DNA of 64,000 nucleotides, taken from NCBI RefSeq assembly GCF_003671765.1, contig NZ_QPIB01000043.1, positions 1 through 64,000 on the forward strand, written 5' to 3'. The stretch comes from Xenophilus sp. E41 (GTDB lineage: Bacteria > Pseudomonadota > Gammaproteobacteria > Burkholderiales > Burkholderiaceae_C). Both the position numbers and the translations under genes were made by a program. Shown here one piece after another: positions 53,730 to 63,620 of this stretch (positions are counted from its first letter, which is position 1; each line of letters starts with the position of its first letter). Below the pieces are notes generated by a model that had not been told where the DNA came from, did no database searches, and was given only the letters and a program-made list of their open reading frames with translations.

Positions 53730-54708
53730 CGAACACGTCCGCGTGAAAGCGTGACGGCGCCAGCCCCGAAGCGTGCGCTGCGTCGCGCACGGCCTGGACC
53801 ATCGCCGGGGATCCGCAGCAGTACAGCGCGTGGGCGCTGAGGTCGGGGCAGTGCGCGCGCAGCGCCGCACCGGTTCGGCCGTGGAAGGCGCCTTCGCGCC
53901 GTTCCCCGCTCAGCGCCTCGATGAAGCGGAAGGACTGCGGCCACTGGCGCTGCCACTTCGCGATCGCCGGCCGCAGGTAGATGCCCTGCGCATGGCGGGC
54001 GCCCCAGATCAGCGTGATCGGGCGATCGACGCGCCGGCGGGCCATGTCATCGAGGATCGACTTGGCCGGCGCGAAGCCGGTGCCGCCCACCACCAGGACG
54101 AACGGCCGGTCCGCGTCTGCCTCCAGCGTGACGGCGCCGAAAGGCAGCTCGACCTCGAGCGTGTCGCCGGACGTCAGCTGCGCCACGCGCGCGCTGAAGG
54201 CGCCGCCGGGCACGTGCCGCACGTGCAGCGTCAGCGCGTCGCTCTCGTGCGGCGGGTTGGCCATGGAATAGCAGCGGGTGCTGCCGTCGGGCAATGCCAG
54301 CTGCAGGTACTGGCCGGCCTGGAAGCGGGCGCGCTGCCCGGCCGGCAGACGCAGTTGCAGCACCGAGACGTCGGGCGCGGCGAGCTGGTTGCGGAAGACC
54401 TTCGCCGTGAACCGCTTGCGCGCGTCCGGGTCGATGCGGTGCCAGGAGGCAGGGCGCAGGCGCAGGTCGGTCTGCGGCGCGCACATGCACAGGAGCACCT
54501 GCCCGGGCGCGCAGCTGTCGTTGCGGATCGGGCCGCCAAGGCCGGCCACCTCGCCTTCGGATACCGTGCCGGCGCAATTGCCGCACACGCCCTTGCGGCA
54601 CGAGTAGGGCAGCTCGATGCCCGCGCGCAATGCTGCGTCGAGCACACTCTGCTGCGGGCCGCAGTCGAAGGCGACGTCGCTGTCGTCGATGGTGATGCGA
54701 TGGTTCAT
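53698..54708 (-). CDS. tphA1: Terephthalate 1,2-dioxygenase reductase component
   Basis: The reductase passes electrons from NADPH to the oxygenase TphA2A3. The 336-residue protein has an N-terminal plant-type [2Fe-2S] ferredoxin (Cys37, Cys42, Cys45 and Cys74), an FAD domain with RCYS at 145-148, and a nicotinamide domain with GGTGFAP at 208-214. It is the last gene of the minus-strand tph operon. It starts with a 4-bp overlap onto the tphB stop. Its 3' end overlaps the DUF3025 gene on the other strand. Confidence 0.92.
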   Translation of the reverse strand: MNHRITIDDSDVAFDCGPQQSVLDAALRAGIELPYSCRKGVCGNCAGTVSEGEVAGLGGPIRNDSCAPGQVLLCMCAPQTDLRLRPASWHRIDPDARKRFTAKVFRNQLAAPDVSVLQLRLPAGQRARFQAGQYLQLALPDGSTRCYSMANPPHESDALTLHVRHVPGGAFSARVAQLTSGDTLEVELPFGAVTLEADADRPFVLVVGGTGFAPAKSILDDMARRRVDRPITLIWGARHAQGIYLRPAIAKWQRQWPQSFRFIEALSGERREGAFHGRTGAALRAHCPDLSAHALYCCGSPAMVQAVRDAAHASGLAPSRFHADVFVNGPADAHAP

Positions 54709-55685
54709 GCGGCCCCTTCCTGCGCGGCCGTGCCCGAGAGCAGCGAGATGGTGCGCAGCACGGCGCCCGGGTCGGCGACGCCGCGGCCCGCGATGTCCAT
54801 CGCGCTGCCGTGGCCGACGCTGGACAGCAGGACCTGCGCACCGATGGACAGCGCGCTGGCCGAATTCGGCGCCAGCAGCTTGACGGGGATGTGGCCCTGA
54901 TCGTGCAGCATCGCCACGTACAGGTCGTGCCGCCGCTGCGCGAGCAGCAGGTCGGCGCCCAGCGGCCCGTCCACGCGCAGGCCCTCGGCCCGCAGCGCCT
55001 GCACCGCAGGCTCGACGTGCAGCGCATCCTCGGCGCCGAACAGCCCGCCCTCCGAGGCGTGCGGGTTGATGCCGAAGACGCCGACGCGGGGATCGGCGAT
55101 GCCCAGCCGCGCGCAGGCCTGCACCCCTGCACGCGCCGCCGCGGCCACCAGCGCAGGCCGCAGGCGCCCCAGCGCGTGCGCCACGCTCTCGTGCAGCGTG
55201 GCGTGCACGATGCGCAGGCCGCCGCCGACGAGCATGAGGAACACGCTGTCTTCCGGCTGGCCGCAGACCCGCGCGACCAGCGAGGGATAGCCGCTGAAGG
55301 CCATGCCCGCCTGGTGGATGGCCGTCTCGTGGTGCGGGCAGGCGATCACGGCCTCCGCGTCCCCGCGCCGGCAGGCCTCGATGGCGGCGCTGGCCGAGGC
55401 GACGGCCGATGCGCCTGCCTCCGGGGCGACGCGGCCAGGCTGGGCTGCCTGCGCGGACAGGGCGCCGGCGTCCACCATGCGCTGCGCCCGCAGCAGCGCG
55501 GAGAGCCCCAGCTGCGAGGCCGTGCGCTCCAGCACCGCGGCAGGGCCGTAGAGCGTGACGCGCTGGCGCGCCGGCGCCGTCAGCGCCGCCAGCGCCTTCA
55601 GGGCGATCTCGGGCCCGATGCCGTTGGGGTCGCCGACCGCCAGCGCCAGCCGCAGCGGCGCTCCGGGCAGGGGTGTCGGGGTCAC
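54705..55685 (-). CDS. tphB: 1,2-dihydroxy-3,5-cyclohexadiene-1,4-dicarboxylate dehydrogenase
   Basis: TphB oxidises and decarboxylates the cis-dihydrodiol of terephthalate to protocatechuate. The 326-residue protein is a PdxA-type dehydrogenase with [13 protein letters not shown], metal-ligand histidines in HETAIHQAG and [11 protein letters not shown], and [11 protein letters not shown] near the end. The start is GTG 55685, overlapping the tphA3 stop (GTGA). PdxA itself is an alternative name for the fold, but position between tphA3 and tphA1 settles the call. Confidence 0.92.
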   Translation of the reverse strand: MTPTPLPGAPLRLALAVGDPNGIGPEIALKALAALTAPARQRVTLYGPAAVLERTASQLGLSALLRAQRMVDAGALSAQAAQPGRVAPEAGASAVASASAAIEACRRGDAEAVIACPHHETAIHQAGMAFSGYPSLVARVCGQPEDSVFLMLVGGGLRIVHATLHESVAHALGRLRPALVAAAARAGVQACARLGIADPRVGVFGINPHASEGGLFGAEDALHVEPAVQALRAEGLRVDGPLGADLLLAQRRHDLYVAMLHDQGHIPVKLLAPNSASALSIGAQVLLSSVGHGSAMDIAGRGVADPGAVLRTISLLSGTAAQEGAA

Positions 55686-56146
55686 AGCGGCAGCGCCAGC
55701 AGCGTGTCCGTCACCGTGCTGTCGCACACCGCGACGCGCGAGCGCAGGCGCAGCCGGCCGTCCTGCCGCACCACGCGGTCGCGGTAGACGCCGCTGGCGA
55801 ACAGGTGGGTCTCTCCGGTCGCCATGATGCGCGCCACCATGAAGGGCGTGCGAGCCTCGGCGCCTGTGTCGTCCTGCGCGCCCAGCACCGGGATGCCCAG
55901 CAGATGGCGGTAGCGCTGGCGCTCGTAGATGTTGGCCTCGCGCAGCGCGGCGATGCGGTCCTCCAGCATCGCGCGCGAATCGGCGTAGACGATGCCGGCC
56001 GGCAGGTCCTCGCGCTCGTTCTCCGTGTGCGTGATGCGGTAGTGGCAGTCGTCGGTGAAGAAATCGGCCCACCGTTCCAGCGCGTCGCTGTCGATGGTTT
56101 CGGCATAGGCCGCGTTGAAGGCGCACAGCGCCAGTAGATCGATCAT
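55682..56146 (-). CDS. tphA3: Terephthalate 1,2-dioxygenase small subunit
   Basis: This 154-residue beta subunit stabilises the oxygenase heteromer. It has the cystatin-like fold sequence [19 protein letters not shown]-like start (visible as [18 protein letters not shown]), [16 protein letters not shown] and a C-terminus [16 protein letters not shown], which from memory closely matches Comamonas TphA3. It follows tphA2 by 44 bp and overlaps tphB. Confidence 0.93.
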   Translation of the reverse strand: MIDLLALCAFNAAYAETIDSDALERWADFFTDDCHYRITHTENEREDLPAGIVYADSRAMLEDRIAALREANIYERQRYRHLLGIPVLGAQDDTGAEARTPFMVARIMATGETHLFASGVYRDRVVRQDGRLRLRSRVAVCDSTVTDTLLALPL

Positions 56147-56190
56147 GGTGGGTTGCTCTCTCGGTCGGGCGAGCGGAGGTGGCGCGGCGT

Positions 56191-57435
56191 TCACGCGCCC
56201 ATGTGATGGCGATAGGCTTTCCAGAACCCACGCACCGAGGCCTCGGTCGCACGGCCCTCGCTGGACGACGTGCCCTCGCCGCCCATCTCCACCACCGCCT
56301 CCATGGCGTGCGCGCCGGCGATGCCGCGCTGCACGAAGCCGCCGACGGCGCCGTCTTCCATCGAGATGAAGCCGGCCGGACCGATCAGGTTGGACTGCTT
56401 GAGCCGCACGCGCCGCTGTTCCGGCGTGTCGTCGGCATAGCCCAGGTAGGTCCAGTTCAGTTCGGTGCGTTCCACGCCCTTGGGCAGCACCTGGCGCACC
56501 GCCAGGCAGTTCTGGATCTGCTGCAGCACGAAGCCCGGGAACACCGACAGGATCTGCAGCGTCACGCCGTCGTCGTATTCGCGAAAGCCGGCCAGCAGGC
56601 TCGGGTCCTTCAGGCGGTAGTTCGCATCGTCCGACCGCAGGCCCTGGTCGCGGTACGAGGCGTCCTTCTCCGCCTGCGCGTCGATCATGGAGTAGCTCAC
56701 ATGGTTGCCGCCGCTCTCGTCGACGATGACGCCGCCCTTTTGCGACAGGCGATTGAGCTCGAAGGTCGTGAAGAACAGGTGCAGCAGGCTCGCGTGGTAG
56801 CTGTCGCGCACGTTTTCCACGTAGAGCTTCCAGTTGTTGGGCAGTGCCTGCGTGAATCGGCCGATCACCTCCACCGGCTTGTGCAGCACGCGTTCGATGC
56901 GTTCGCAGATATCCTCGCCCAGGTACTCCTCGATGCCGGGCACCTCGTCGCTGAAGCTGCCGAAGACCAGGCCGCAGAAGCTCGCCACGCGCAGCTTGCG
57001 CGGGCCGTGGGCCTCCTTGCAGAAGCCCGGCGGCATGCCCCCCTGGCCCTTGACGCCCCTCTCGAAGGCCACGCCGGTGAGGTCGCCCTGGCGGTTGTAG
57101 CTCCAGGCGTGGTAGACGCACTGGAAGTTGTCGGCGCGGCCCGACTTCTCCAGCGCGATCAGCGCACCGCGGTGGGCGCAGCGGTTCTCGAAGGCGTAGA
57201 CCTCGCCGTCCGTGTCGCGAACCACCACCACCGGTGTCTCGCCGACGAAGGTGGTTCTGTAGCTGCCGGCCTCGGTCAGTTCGGCCTCCAGGCACAGGTA
57301 GTTCCAGGTCTCGCCCTGGAAGATGCGCGCCTGCTCCTCGGCGGCGACATGTGCGTCGGCATAGACGGCGTAGGGAATGCGCGTGAGGCCGGGGCCCGAC
57401 CAGTGCACGGGGCGGGAGGTGGAAGTGTCTTGCAT
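56191..57435 (-). CDS. tphA2: Terephthalate 1,2-dioxygenase large subunit (Rieske oxygenase)
   Basis: This catalytic alpha subunit dihydroxylates terephthalate at carbons 1 and 2. The 414-residue protein has the Rieske motif Cys86-Ala-His88 and Cys106-X2-His109, and the mononuclear iron site in DSYHASLLH (His214, His219) with the bridging Asp211. Segments such as [20 protein letters not shown] and [11 protein letters not shown] agree with Comamonas TphA2 as I recall it. It lies 7 bp after tphC. Confidence 0.95.
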   Translation of the reverse strand: MQDTSTSRPVHWSGPGLTRIPYAVYADAHVAAEEQARIFQGETWNYLCLEAELTEAGSYRTTFVGETPVVVVRDTDGEVYAFENRCAHRGALIALEKSGRADNFQCVYHAWSYNRQGDLTGVAFERGVKGQGGMPPGFCKEAHGPRKLRVASFCGLVFGSFSDEVPGIEEYLGEDICERIERVLHKPVEVIGRFTQALPNNWKLYVENVRDSYHASLLHLFFTTFELNRLSQKGGVIVDESGGNHVSYSMIDAQAEKDASYRDQGLRSDDANYRLKDPSLLAGFREYDDGVTLQILSVFPGFVLQQIQNCLAVRQVLPKGVERTELNWTYLGYADDTPEQRRVRLKQSNLIGPAGFISMEDGAVGGFVQRGIAGAHAMEAVVEMGGEGTSSSEGRATEASVRGFWKAYRHHMGA

Positions 57436-57442
57436 GGCGTGT

Positions 57443-58411
57443 TCAGTCGAGGCTGACGTTGGCGCTGCGGATGACCCGGGCCCACTTGGCGGACTCGGCA
57501 CGAATGAACTGGCCCGTGCGCGCCGGGTCCCAGCCGCGCGGCTCGGCGCCCTGTTCGGCGAACTTCTGCCGGACTTCGGGCTGCGTCAGCGCACCGGCGA
57601 AGCTTTTCTGCAGCGTGGCCACCTTGGCGGGCGGGGTGGCGGGCGGCGCGACCACCGCGAACCAGGTCACCGCGTTCATCGCCGGCAGGCCCTGTTCGGC
57701 GAAGGTGGGCACGTCGGGCAGCGCGGCCGAGCGCTGGTCGTCGGCCACCCCGAGGATGCGCAGCTTGCCCGCCTGATGGAAGGGGAGGGACGAGCTGATG
57801 TTGTCGAAGAAGACGTCGATCTGCCCGCCCACCAGGTCCACCAGCGCCGGCGCCGTACCCTTGTACGGGACATGGACCATCTCGGTGCCGGTCAGTTGCA
57901 TGAACAGGCTGGCTGTCAGGTGCGAGGTGGTGCCGTTGCCCTGCGAGCCGTAGGTCACCTTGCCCGGGTTCGCCTTGGCATAGGCGATGAACTCCTGGAC
58001 GGTCTTCACGGGCAGCCTGGGGTTGACCACCAGCACGTTGGGCACCGTCGCCAGCACCGTGACCGGCTCCCACTTCGACGGATCGAAGGCCATTTTCTTG
58101 TACAGGTGCTGGTTGATGGCGATCGGCCCCGGCGGCGAGGCCAGCAGGGTGTTGCCATCCGGCTCGGCGCGAAACACGGATTCGGCGCCGATGTTGCCGC
58201 CGGCGCCGGTGCGGTTGTCGATCAGGACGCCGGCGGGAACCTGCGGGCGCAGCTTCTCGGCCACCACGCGCGGCAGGATGTCGGCCGTGCCGCCCGCGGG
58301 GTAGGGCACGATGATCCTGAGGGCTTGGGTCGTCTGTGCCGCGGCGCTGCCGAGCAGGCAGGTGGCGGCCAGGCATGCGGCGCCAAGGCGCCGCGCGAGG
58401 GCGGGTGTCAT
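57443..58411 (-). CDS. tphC: Terephthalate-binding protein, tripartite tricarboxylate (Bug) family
   Basis: This 322-residue periplasmic receptor for terephthalate uptake has a signal peptide (cleaved after SAAA) and the Bug-family pattern [44 protein letters not shown] and [18 protein letters not shown]. In Comamonas, TphC works with the TpiA-TpiB membrane pair encoded elsewhere; no such genes are in this window. It is the first gene of the tph operon, divergent from tphR. Confidence 0.92.
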   Translation of the reverse strand: MTPALARRLGAACLAATCLLGSAAAQTTQALRIIVPYPAGGTADILPRVVAEKLRPQVPAGVLIDNRTGAGGNIGAESVFRAEPDGNTLLASPPGPIAINQHLYKKMAFDPSKWEPVTVLATVPNVLVVNPRLPVKTVQEFIAYAKANPGKVTYGSQGNGTTSHLTASLFMQLTGTEMVHVPYKGTAPALVDLVGGQIDVFFDNISSSLPFHQAGKLRILGVADDQRSAALPDVPTFAEQGLPAMNAVTWFAVVAPPATPPAKVATLQKSFAGALTQPEVRQKFAEQGAEPRGWDPARTGQFIRAESAKWARVIRSANVSLD

Positions 58412-58487
58412 CGTGTGCTGTCTCCGTACTGTTCGTTTGCGGGAAAGCCCAGTGTCTGGTCGCCGGCCGTACGCGGGCAAGGCCGTT

Positions 58488-58525
58488 TTGCGGCATGCGC
58501 AAGAATGGGTCCTTCGACATGCGCA
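58488..58525. promoter_or_regulatory. candidate TphR-binding region between tphC and tphR
   Basis: The 127-bp divergent gap has a palindrome TTGCGGCATGCGCAA at 58488-58502 (5-bp arms). It also holds a direct repeat CATGCGCA at 58494 and 58518, 24 bp apart. IclR-family activators often bind such paired sites. The second copy ends 13 bp before the tphR ATG, so autorepression is also possible. Confidence 0.5.
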
Positions 58526-58538
58526 GGATCAAGACGCG

Positions 58539-59300
58539 ATGGCAGACAGGAACTTCGTGGCTTCGCTCGACAAGGGCCTGCAGGTGCTCGGCTGCTTCGG
58601 CCGGCAGCACACGCGGCTCACGGTGTCGGAGGCGGCGCGGCTGACCAGCGTCACGCCGGCGTCGGCACGCCGCTCGCTGCTCACCCTGCAGACGCTGGGC
58701 TACCTCGACAGCGACGGCAAGCACTTCTGGATGCTGCCGCGGGCGCTGTTGATCGCCCATTCGTACCTGGCATCGCGTGGCGCGCCGGCCCTGGCGCAGC
58801 CGTTGCTGGATGCGCTCTCGGAGCGAACGCGCGAATCCGCCTCGCTCGGCAAGCTGCTGGACGACGACGCGATCATCATCGCCCGCTCCACCGCACGGCG
58901 CAGCCTGAGCATCGGCCTGGGTATCGGCTCCCGTTTGCCCGCCTACTGTTCGGCCATCGGCCGCGTGCTGCTCGCCAGCCTGCCTCCGGCCGAGGCCGAG
59001 CGCCGCGTGCGCGCCATGCCGCGCCAGCCGCTGACGGCGCGTTCGGTGTACGAGCTGCGCCCGGTGCTGGCACGGGTGGCACGGTGCAGGGAACAAGGCT
59101 TTGCCGGCAGCGACGGCGAACTGGAGCTGGGGGTGCGCTCCATGGCCGTGCCGGTCCACGACCGCAGCGGGGGGCTGGTGGGCGCGATGAGCATCGCGGT
59201 GCGCGCCGAGCGCATGGATTTCGCCGAGTTCCAGGAGGCTTTCCTGCCCGCCCTGCGTAAGGCCGCATCGTCGCTGGGGGCGCGGCTTTACCCCGAGTGA
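58539..59300 (+). CDS. tphR: IclR-family regulator of the terephthalate operon
   Basis: This 253-residue regulator has an N-terminal winged helix (SLDKGLQVLGCFGRQH, LTVSEAARLTSVTPASARRSLLTL) and the IclR effector domain with YCSAIGRVLLASL and GFAGSDGELELGVRSMAVPV. In Comamonas, TphR activates the tph operon when terephthalate is present. The divergent position next to tphC supports the same role. The ATG at 58539 starts at the conserved N-terminus. Confidence 0.92.
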   Translation: MADRNFVASLDKGLQVLGCFGRQHTRLTVSEAARLTSVTPASARRSLLTLQTLGYLDSDGKHFWMLPRALLIAHSYLASRGAPALAQPLLDALSERTRESASLGKLLDDDAIIIARSTARRSLSIGLGIGSRLPAYCSAIGRVLLASLPPAEAERRVRAMPRQPLTARSVYELRPVLARVARCREQGFAGSDGELELGVRSMAVPVHDRSGGLVGAMSIAVRAERMDFAEFQEAFLPALRKAASSLGARLYPE

Positions 59301-59414
59301 ACAGGGTGGATCGGCCGGCGGCGGTGGCCTTTGCTCCTATCATCGACATCGCAGCCGTCCGGTGTGGTGGGGGCCAGAAGCCAGAACAACGATGCCCCTG
59401 CGGACCGGGCCGCT

Positions 59415-59443
59415 CTTGAAGCGCCGTCGTGGCGGCCCCAACT
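59415..59443 (+). promoter_or_regulatory. sigma-32-like heat-shock promoter for htpX
   Basis: CTTGAAG at 59415 and CCCCAACT at 59436, 14 bp apart, match the sigma-32 pattern (CTTGAAA, 12-15 bp, CCCCATNT) with few differences. It lies 47 bp before the htpX start codon. htpX is a heat-shock gene in E. coli. Confidence 0.55.
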
Positions 59444-59489
59444 GCCCGCCATGGCGGGCGGCCACGCCCATCTCCCGGAGAAACCCACT

Positions 59490-60368
59490 GTGAAACGCAT
59501 TTTTCTGTTCGTCCTGACCAACGTGCTGGTGGTCGCCGTGCTGGGCGTGGTCGCCAGCCTGCTCGGCGTGAACCGCTACCTCACGGCCAACGGGCTCAAC
59601 CTCGGCGCGCTGCTGGGCTTCGCGCTGGTGATGGGCTTCGGCGGCGCCATCATCTCGCTGCTCATCTCCAAGCCCATGGCCAAGATGAGCGCGGGCGTGC
59701 GCATCATCAACGAGCCGCAGTCGCCCGACGAGGCGTGGATCGTGCAGACGGTGCGCAAGTTCGCCGACCAGGCCGGCATCGGCATGCCCGAGGTCGGCAT
59801 CTTCGAGGGCGAGCCCAACGCCTTTGCCACCGGCGCGTTCAAGAACTCGTCGCTGGTGGCCGTGTCCACCGGCCTGCTGCAGAACATGACGCGCGAGGAG
59901 GTCGAGGCCGTGATCGGCCACGAGGTCGCGCACGTGGCCAACGGCGACATGGTGACGATGACGCTGATCCAGGGCGTGATGAACACCTTCGTCGTGTTCC
60001 TCTCGCGCGTGATCGGCTACGCGGTCGACTCCTTCCTGCGCCGCGGCGACGACCGTGAGAACAGCGGCCCCGGCATCGGTTACATGGTCACCACCATCGT
60101 GCTGGACATCGTGCTGGGCTTCGCCGCCGCCATCGTGGTGGCCTGGTTCTCGCGCCAGCGCGAGTTCCGTGCCGACGCGGGTGCCGCGCAGCTCATGGGT
60201 CGCAAGCAGCCGATGATCAACGCACTGGCCCGCCTGGGTGGCCTGCCCGCCGGCGAACTGCCCAAGGCCGTGGAAGCCATGGGCATCACCGGCAGCATCG
60301 GCAAGCTGTTCGCCACGCACCCGCCGATCGAAGAGCGCATCGCTGCGCTGCAGAACGCGCAACGCTGA
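59490..60368 (+). CDS. htpX: Membrane zinc metalloprotease HtpX
   Basis: HtpX degrades misfolded inner-membrane proteins from the cytoplasmic face. The 292-residue protein has two N-terminal helices ([19 protein letters not shown] and [18 protein letters not shown]), the zinc motif HEVAH at 144-148, further helices and the third zinc ligand Glu in [18 protein letters not shown] 59490 with GGAGAAA upstream is the start; longer in-frame sequence is leader. A strong hairpin terminator follows. Confidence 0.95.
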   Translation: MKRIFLFVLTNVLVVAVLGVVASLLGVNRYLTANGLNLGALLGFALVMGFGGAIISLLISKPMAKMSAGVRIINEPQSPDEAWIVQTVRKFADQAGIGMPEVGIFEGEPNAFATGAFKNSSLVAVSTGLLQNMTREEVEAVIGHEVAHVANGDMVTMTLIQGVMNTFVVFLSRVIGYAVDSFLRRGDDRENSGPGIGYMVTTIVLDIVLGFAAAIVVAWFSRQREFRADAGAAQLMGRKQPMINALARLGGLPAGELPKAVEAMGITGSIGKLFATHPPIEERIAALQNAQR

Positions 60369-60404
60369 AGAGGGGCGACCCGCCGCGCGCGCGGCGCTTG
60401 CCCG

Positions 60405-60440
60405 ACGACAAGGCCTCGCTTCGGCGAGGCCTTGTCGTTT
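60405..60440 (+). terminator. intrinsic terminator downstream of htpX
   Basis: Perfect 15-bp stem ACGACAAGGCCTCGC (60405) with its complement (60424-60438), a stable TTCG tetraloop and a short T run. It ends htpX transcription before the next operon. Confidence 0.85.
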
Positions 60441-60562
60441 GCGTTCTCTGTACGCACCAAAGCGAGGTGGTGCGCTCGTCCCTGGCGGGGTGCGCTGCCG
60501 GAATGCGCCCGGAATACGGCCCGAACGCCCCACCACGGGGCGCCGGAACCCTTTTCGAATGC

Positions 60563-60583
60563 GCGAATAATTCGACGATTCGC
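60563..60583. promoter_or_regulatory. possible operator/promoter region of the purine-type ABC operon
   Basis: GCGAAT at 60563 and ATTCGC at 60578 form an inverted repeat around nine bases. It sits in a locally AT-rich patch (60550-60620) in the 290-bp gap before the solute-binding gene. A -10-like TATTGAT follows. No local regulator gene is visible. Confidence 0.35.
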
Positions 60584-60658
60584 TGCTGAATATTGATCTA
60601 GGACATTGCATTCAACGGACTTAACCTGCCGTGGCCATCGATCCTTTCCAGGACCTTC

Positions 60659-61771
60659 ATGACCCGCACCACCGTTGAAACATTCGCCCGCAGCGCCTCG
60701 CTGCAACTCGCCACCCTGATGTTCGCCGTCACGGGCGCCGGGGCCCAGCCCGCCGCACCGGCGCTCAAGCCCGTGACCATTGCACTGGGCACCCAGGTGG
60801 TCAACGTCACCTATCCCTGGCTCACCCTTCCCATTGCGCTGGGCTACTGGAAGGCCGAGGGCTACGATGTGAAGATCGTGACGACCGGGGGGTCGCTCCA
60901 GGGCATCCAGCAGATGGTGGCCGGGGGCGTGGATTTCGCCCAGGTCAACTCCACGGGCCTGATCCAGGCCAACACCGAGAACAACGTGGCCGTGCGCGGC
61001 TTGATGGGTACGGGGGTGATCGACTGGGGGCTCGGCGTGCCCGAAGCCAGCACGATCAAGACCGTGGCCGACCTCAAGGGCAAGAAGATCGGCATCTTCA
61101 GCCTCGGCACCGGCGGCATGCCTTTGCTCAAGGGCTACCTGCGCAGCCATGGCGTCGACCCCGACAAGGACGTGCAGATCATCGCGACGGGCGCGGGCGC
61201 GCCGGCGCTGGAAGCCCTGAAGACCGATCGCGTGCAGGCGCTGATGTTCTGGGGCTCCGCACTGACCGGCTTCGAGAACGCGGGCACCCCGCTGCGGGTG
61301 ATCTTCGACCCGGCGTGGCGCGCGTTGCCGGACTTCACCTTCGCGACCATGCAGAAGACCATCGACGTCGACCCGGCCATGGTCGAGGCCATTTCGCGTG
61401 GCGCAGCGAAGGCGACGCTCTACGCGCAGACCAACCCCGACTGCGCCCGCCGTATCCACTGGAAGTACTTCCCCGGCAGCAAGCCCACGGGCGCCGACGA
61501 AGCGACCCTGGCCAAGTGGGACCTCGCCCTGCTGCAGACGCAGCTGGCCACCATGGCCGCGGCCCACGCCATGAACGGCGGCCGCTGGATCGGGGCGATG
61601 GACCCCGAGGCCTATGGGCGCATGCAGACCCTGATGCTCAAGGACGGCGTCATCAAGCGCACGCTGCCCCCGGCATCGATGCTGCATCTCAAGCCGGGCT
61701 TCGTCGAAGCGATCAACAACTTCGACCGCGGCGCCGTCATCGAGGCCGCCAAGGCGTGCAAGGGCCTCTGA
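60659..61771 (+). CDS. ABC transporter solute-binding protein, NMT1/THI5-like (SsuA/TauA group)
   Basis: This 370-residue periplasmic protein has an N-terminal export region (hydrophobic LATLMFAVTGAGA) and the NMT1-like fold: LPIALGYWKAEGYDVKIVTTGGS, VAGGVDFAQVNSTGLIQ and LKGKKIGIFSLGTGG. Homologues bind sulfonates, nitrates, pyrimidines or aromatic acids. It heads an operon with a deaminase, ATPase and permease. The deaminase one base downstream suggests an aminopurine-like solute. Confidence 0.88.
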   Translation: MTRTTVETFARSASLQLATLMFAVTGAGAQPAAPALKPVTIALGTQVVNVTYPWLTLPIALGYWKAEGYDVKIVTTGGSLQGIQQMVAGGVDFAQVNSTGLIQANTENNVAVRGLMGTGVIDWGLGVPEASTIKTVADLKGKKIGIFSLGTGGMPLLKGYLRSHGVDPDKDVQIIATGAGAPALEALKTDRVQALMFWGSALTGFENAGTPLRVIFDPAWRALPDFTFATMQKTIDVDPAMVEAISRGAAKATLYAQTNPDCARRIHWKYFPGSKPTGADEATLAKWDLALLQTQLATMAAAHAMNGGRWIGAMDPEAYGRMQTLMLKDGVIKRTLPPASMLHLKPGFVEAINNFDRGAVIEAAKACKGL

Positions 61772-61772
61772 G

Positions 61773-62801
61773 ATGCACGTCAGCGACTTCGTGGCGGGCC
61801 TGCCCAAGGCCGAGCTCCACATGCACATCGAGGGCTCGATCGAACCCGAACGCTTCATCGAACTGGCACGCCGCAACGGCGTGGCCATCCGCTGGCAGTC
61901 GGTGGAGGAGTTGCGGGCCGCCTACCACTTCGAGAACCTGCAGGACTTCCTCGACCTGTACTACGACGGTTGCCGCGTGCTGCAGACGGCGCAGGACTTC
62001 CACGACGTGACGCGCGACTACCTGCGCCGCGCGCACGCCGACCGCGTGCTGCACGCGGAGCTCTTCCTCGGCCCCCAGGGCCACACCAGCCGCGGTGTGC
62101 CGATCGCCTCGGTGATGGAAGGCGTGCTCGGCGCCATGGAGGCGGCACGGGATGAAGACGGCATCACCAGCGGGCTGATCCCGGTGGTGCAGCGGCACCG
62201 CAGCGAGGAGGAGAGCCTGGTGATGCTGGACGCGCTCCAGCCCTGGCACGGCCGCCTGCTGGGCTTCGGCCTGGGCGGTGCCGAGGTCGGCAACCCGCCG
62301 GCCAAGTTCGCCGAGTTCTTCCGCCGCTGCCGGGCCCTGGGCTTCAAGGTGGTGGCCCACGCGGGCGAGGAGGGGCCGGCGGCCTATGTGCGCGAGGCGC
62401 TGGACCTGCTTCGGGTCGACCGGCTGGACCACGGCAACGCCTGCGTCGACGACCCGGCGCTCGTGGCCGCGCTGGCCGACAGCCGCATCCCGCTGACGCT
62501 GTGTCCGCTGTCCAACCTCAAGCTTCAGGTGGTCGACTCGCTGGCTGCGCATCCGCTCAAGCGCTTGCTGCAGGCCGGCTTGTGCGTGACCGTGAACTCG
62601 GACGATCCGTCCTATTTCGGCGGTTACGTCAACGACAACTACCGGGCCTGCGACGAGGCGCTGGACCTCGGACGCGAGGGCTTGGCGCAGCTCGCGCGCA
62701 ACAGCTTCGAAGCCGCCTTCATGCCCGACGCACAGCGGCGCGCGGCCCTTGCGGCCGTCGACGATTGGGTGGCCCGCGCCTCGCGCAGGGCCGTCCACTG
62801 A
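61773..62801 (+). CDS. Adenosine/adenine deaminase family protein
   Basis: This 342-residue zinc hydrolase removes an amino group from a purine or related ring. Metal and catalytic residues are visible: ELHMHIEGS (His16, His18), VVAHAGEEG (His, Glu), RLDHGNACVDD and NSDDPSYFGGY (two Asp). The absence of the nucleoside-binding loop typical of adenosine deaminase and the length suggest the adenine deaminase subgroup. Placement inside an ABC transporter operon is unusual and may identify the imported compound. Confidence 0.9.
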   Translation: MHVSDFVAGLPKAELHMHIEGSIEPERFIELARRNGVAIRWQSVEELRAAYHFENLQDFLDLYYDGCRVLQTAQDFHDVTRDYLRRAHADRVLHAELFLGPQGHTSRGVPIASVMEGVLGAMEAARDEDGITSGLIPVVQRHRSEEESLVMLDALQPWHGRLLGFGLGGAEVGNPPAKFAEFFRRCRALGFKVVAHAGEEGPAAYVREALDLLRVDRLDHGNACVDDPALVAALADSRIPLTLCPLSNLKLQVVDSLAAHPLKRLLQAGLCVTVNSDDPSYFGGYVNDNYRACDEALDLGREGLAQLARNSFEAAFMPDAQRRAALAAVDDWVARASRRAVH

Positions 62802-62810
62802 GGCGGCGAC

Positions 62811-63620
62811 ATGCGCTTTCCCACCGAAGACGGTCCTGTCGTGTCCAGCGTCCCGGCCTTTCGCTTCGATCACCTGCACAAGACCTTTCGCTCCAAGGAC
62901 GGCGGCGAGGTGACGGCCCTGCACGACGTCGGCTTCGCCGTGCGGCGCGGCGAGTTCGTCACCGTGGTCGGTCCCAGCGGCTGCGGCAAGAGCACGCTGC
63001 TGCGCATCCTGGCGGGGCTCGATCACGCCAGCCGCGGGCACGTGGAGCTGGGCGGACGCGAGCACGTGGGACCCAGCCGCGACATCGGCGTGGTGTTCCA
63101 GGCGCCCGTGCTGCTGCCCTGGCGGAACATCCTGGACAACGTGCTGGTGCCGGCGCAGATCCAGGGCCGGGACCGTGCCGCAGCGCGCGAGCGCGCCATG
63201 CACTACCTGCAGCTGGTCGGCCTGTCCGGCTTCGAGACCAAATATCCGAGCGAGCTCTCGGGCGGCATGCAGCAGCGCGTGGGCATCGCCCGGGCGCTGG
63301 TCAACGACCCCGTGCTGCTGCTGATGGACGAGCCGTTCGGCGCGCTCGACGCCATGACGCGCGAGACCATGAACCTGGAACTGCTCAAGCTGCGTGAACG
63401 CACCGGGGCCACCATCATGCTGGTCACCCACAGCATTCCCGAGGCGGTGTTCCTCGGCGATCGGGTCGTCGTCATGTCTCCGCGGCCCGGCCGCGTCACG
63501 CAGGTGATCGACGTCGACCTGCCGGCGCGCACGCTGGACGTGATCAACACCGAACGCTTCGGTGCCTACGTGTCGGGCATCCGCCGCAACCTCAACGCAG
63601 CCGGAGGGCTCGACGGATGA
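62811..63620 (+). CDS. ABC transporter ATPase (SsuB/TauB-like)
   Basis: This 269-residue ATPase has VVGPSGCGKSTLLRILAGL (Walker A), the Q-loop VFQAPVLLPWRN, LSGGMQQRVGIARAL and LLLMDEPFGALDAM, with VTHSIPEAVFLGDRV at the switch. It belongs to the nitrate/sulfonate/taurine class, as does the binding protein. The likely start is 62811, though MSSVPAF-like V at ~62841 (GTG) is possible. Its stop overlaps the permease start by 4 bp. Confidence 0.9.
   Translation: MRFPTEDGPVVSSVPAFRFDHLHKTFRSKDGGEVTALHDVGFAVRRGEFVTVVGPSGCGKSTLLRILAGLDHASRGHVELGGREHVGPSRDIGVVFQAPVLLPWRNILDNVLVPAQIQGRDRAAARERAMHYLQLVGLSGFETKYPSELSGGMQQRVGIARALVNDPVLLLMDEPFGALDAMTRETMNLELLKLRERTGATIMLVTHSIPEAVFLGDRVVVMSPRPGRVTQVIDVDLPARTLDVINTERFGAYVSGIRRNLNAAGGLDG

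Noticed and set aside
54705-55685. PdxA (pyridoxal phosphate synthesis) for the tphB gene
   Set aside because: The fold is shared, but the gene sits translationally coupled between tphA3 and tphA1.
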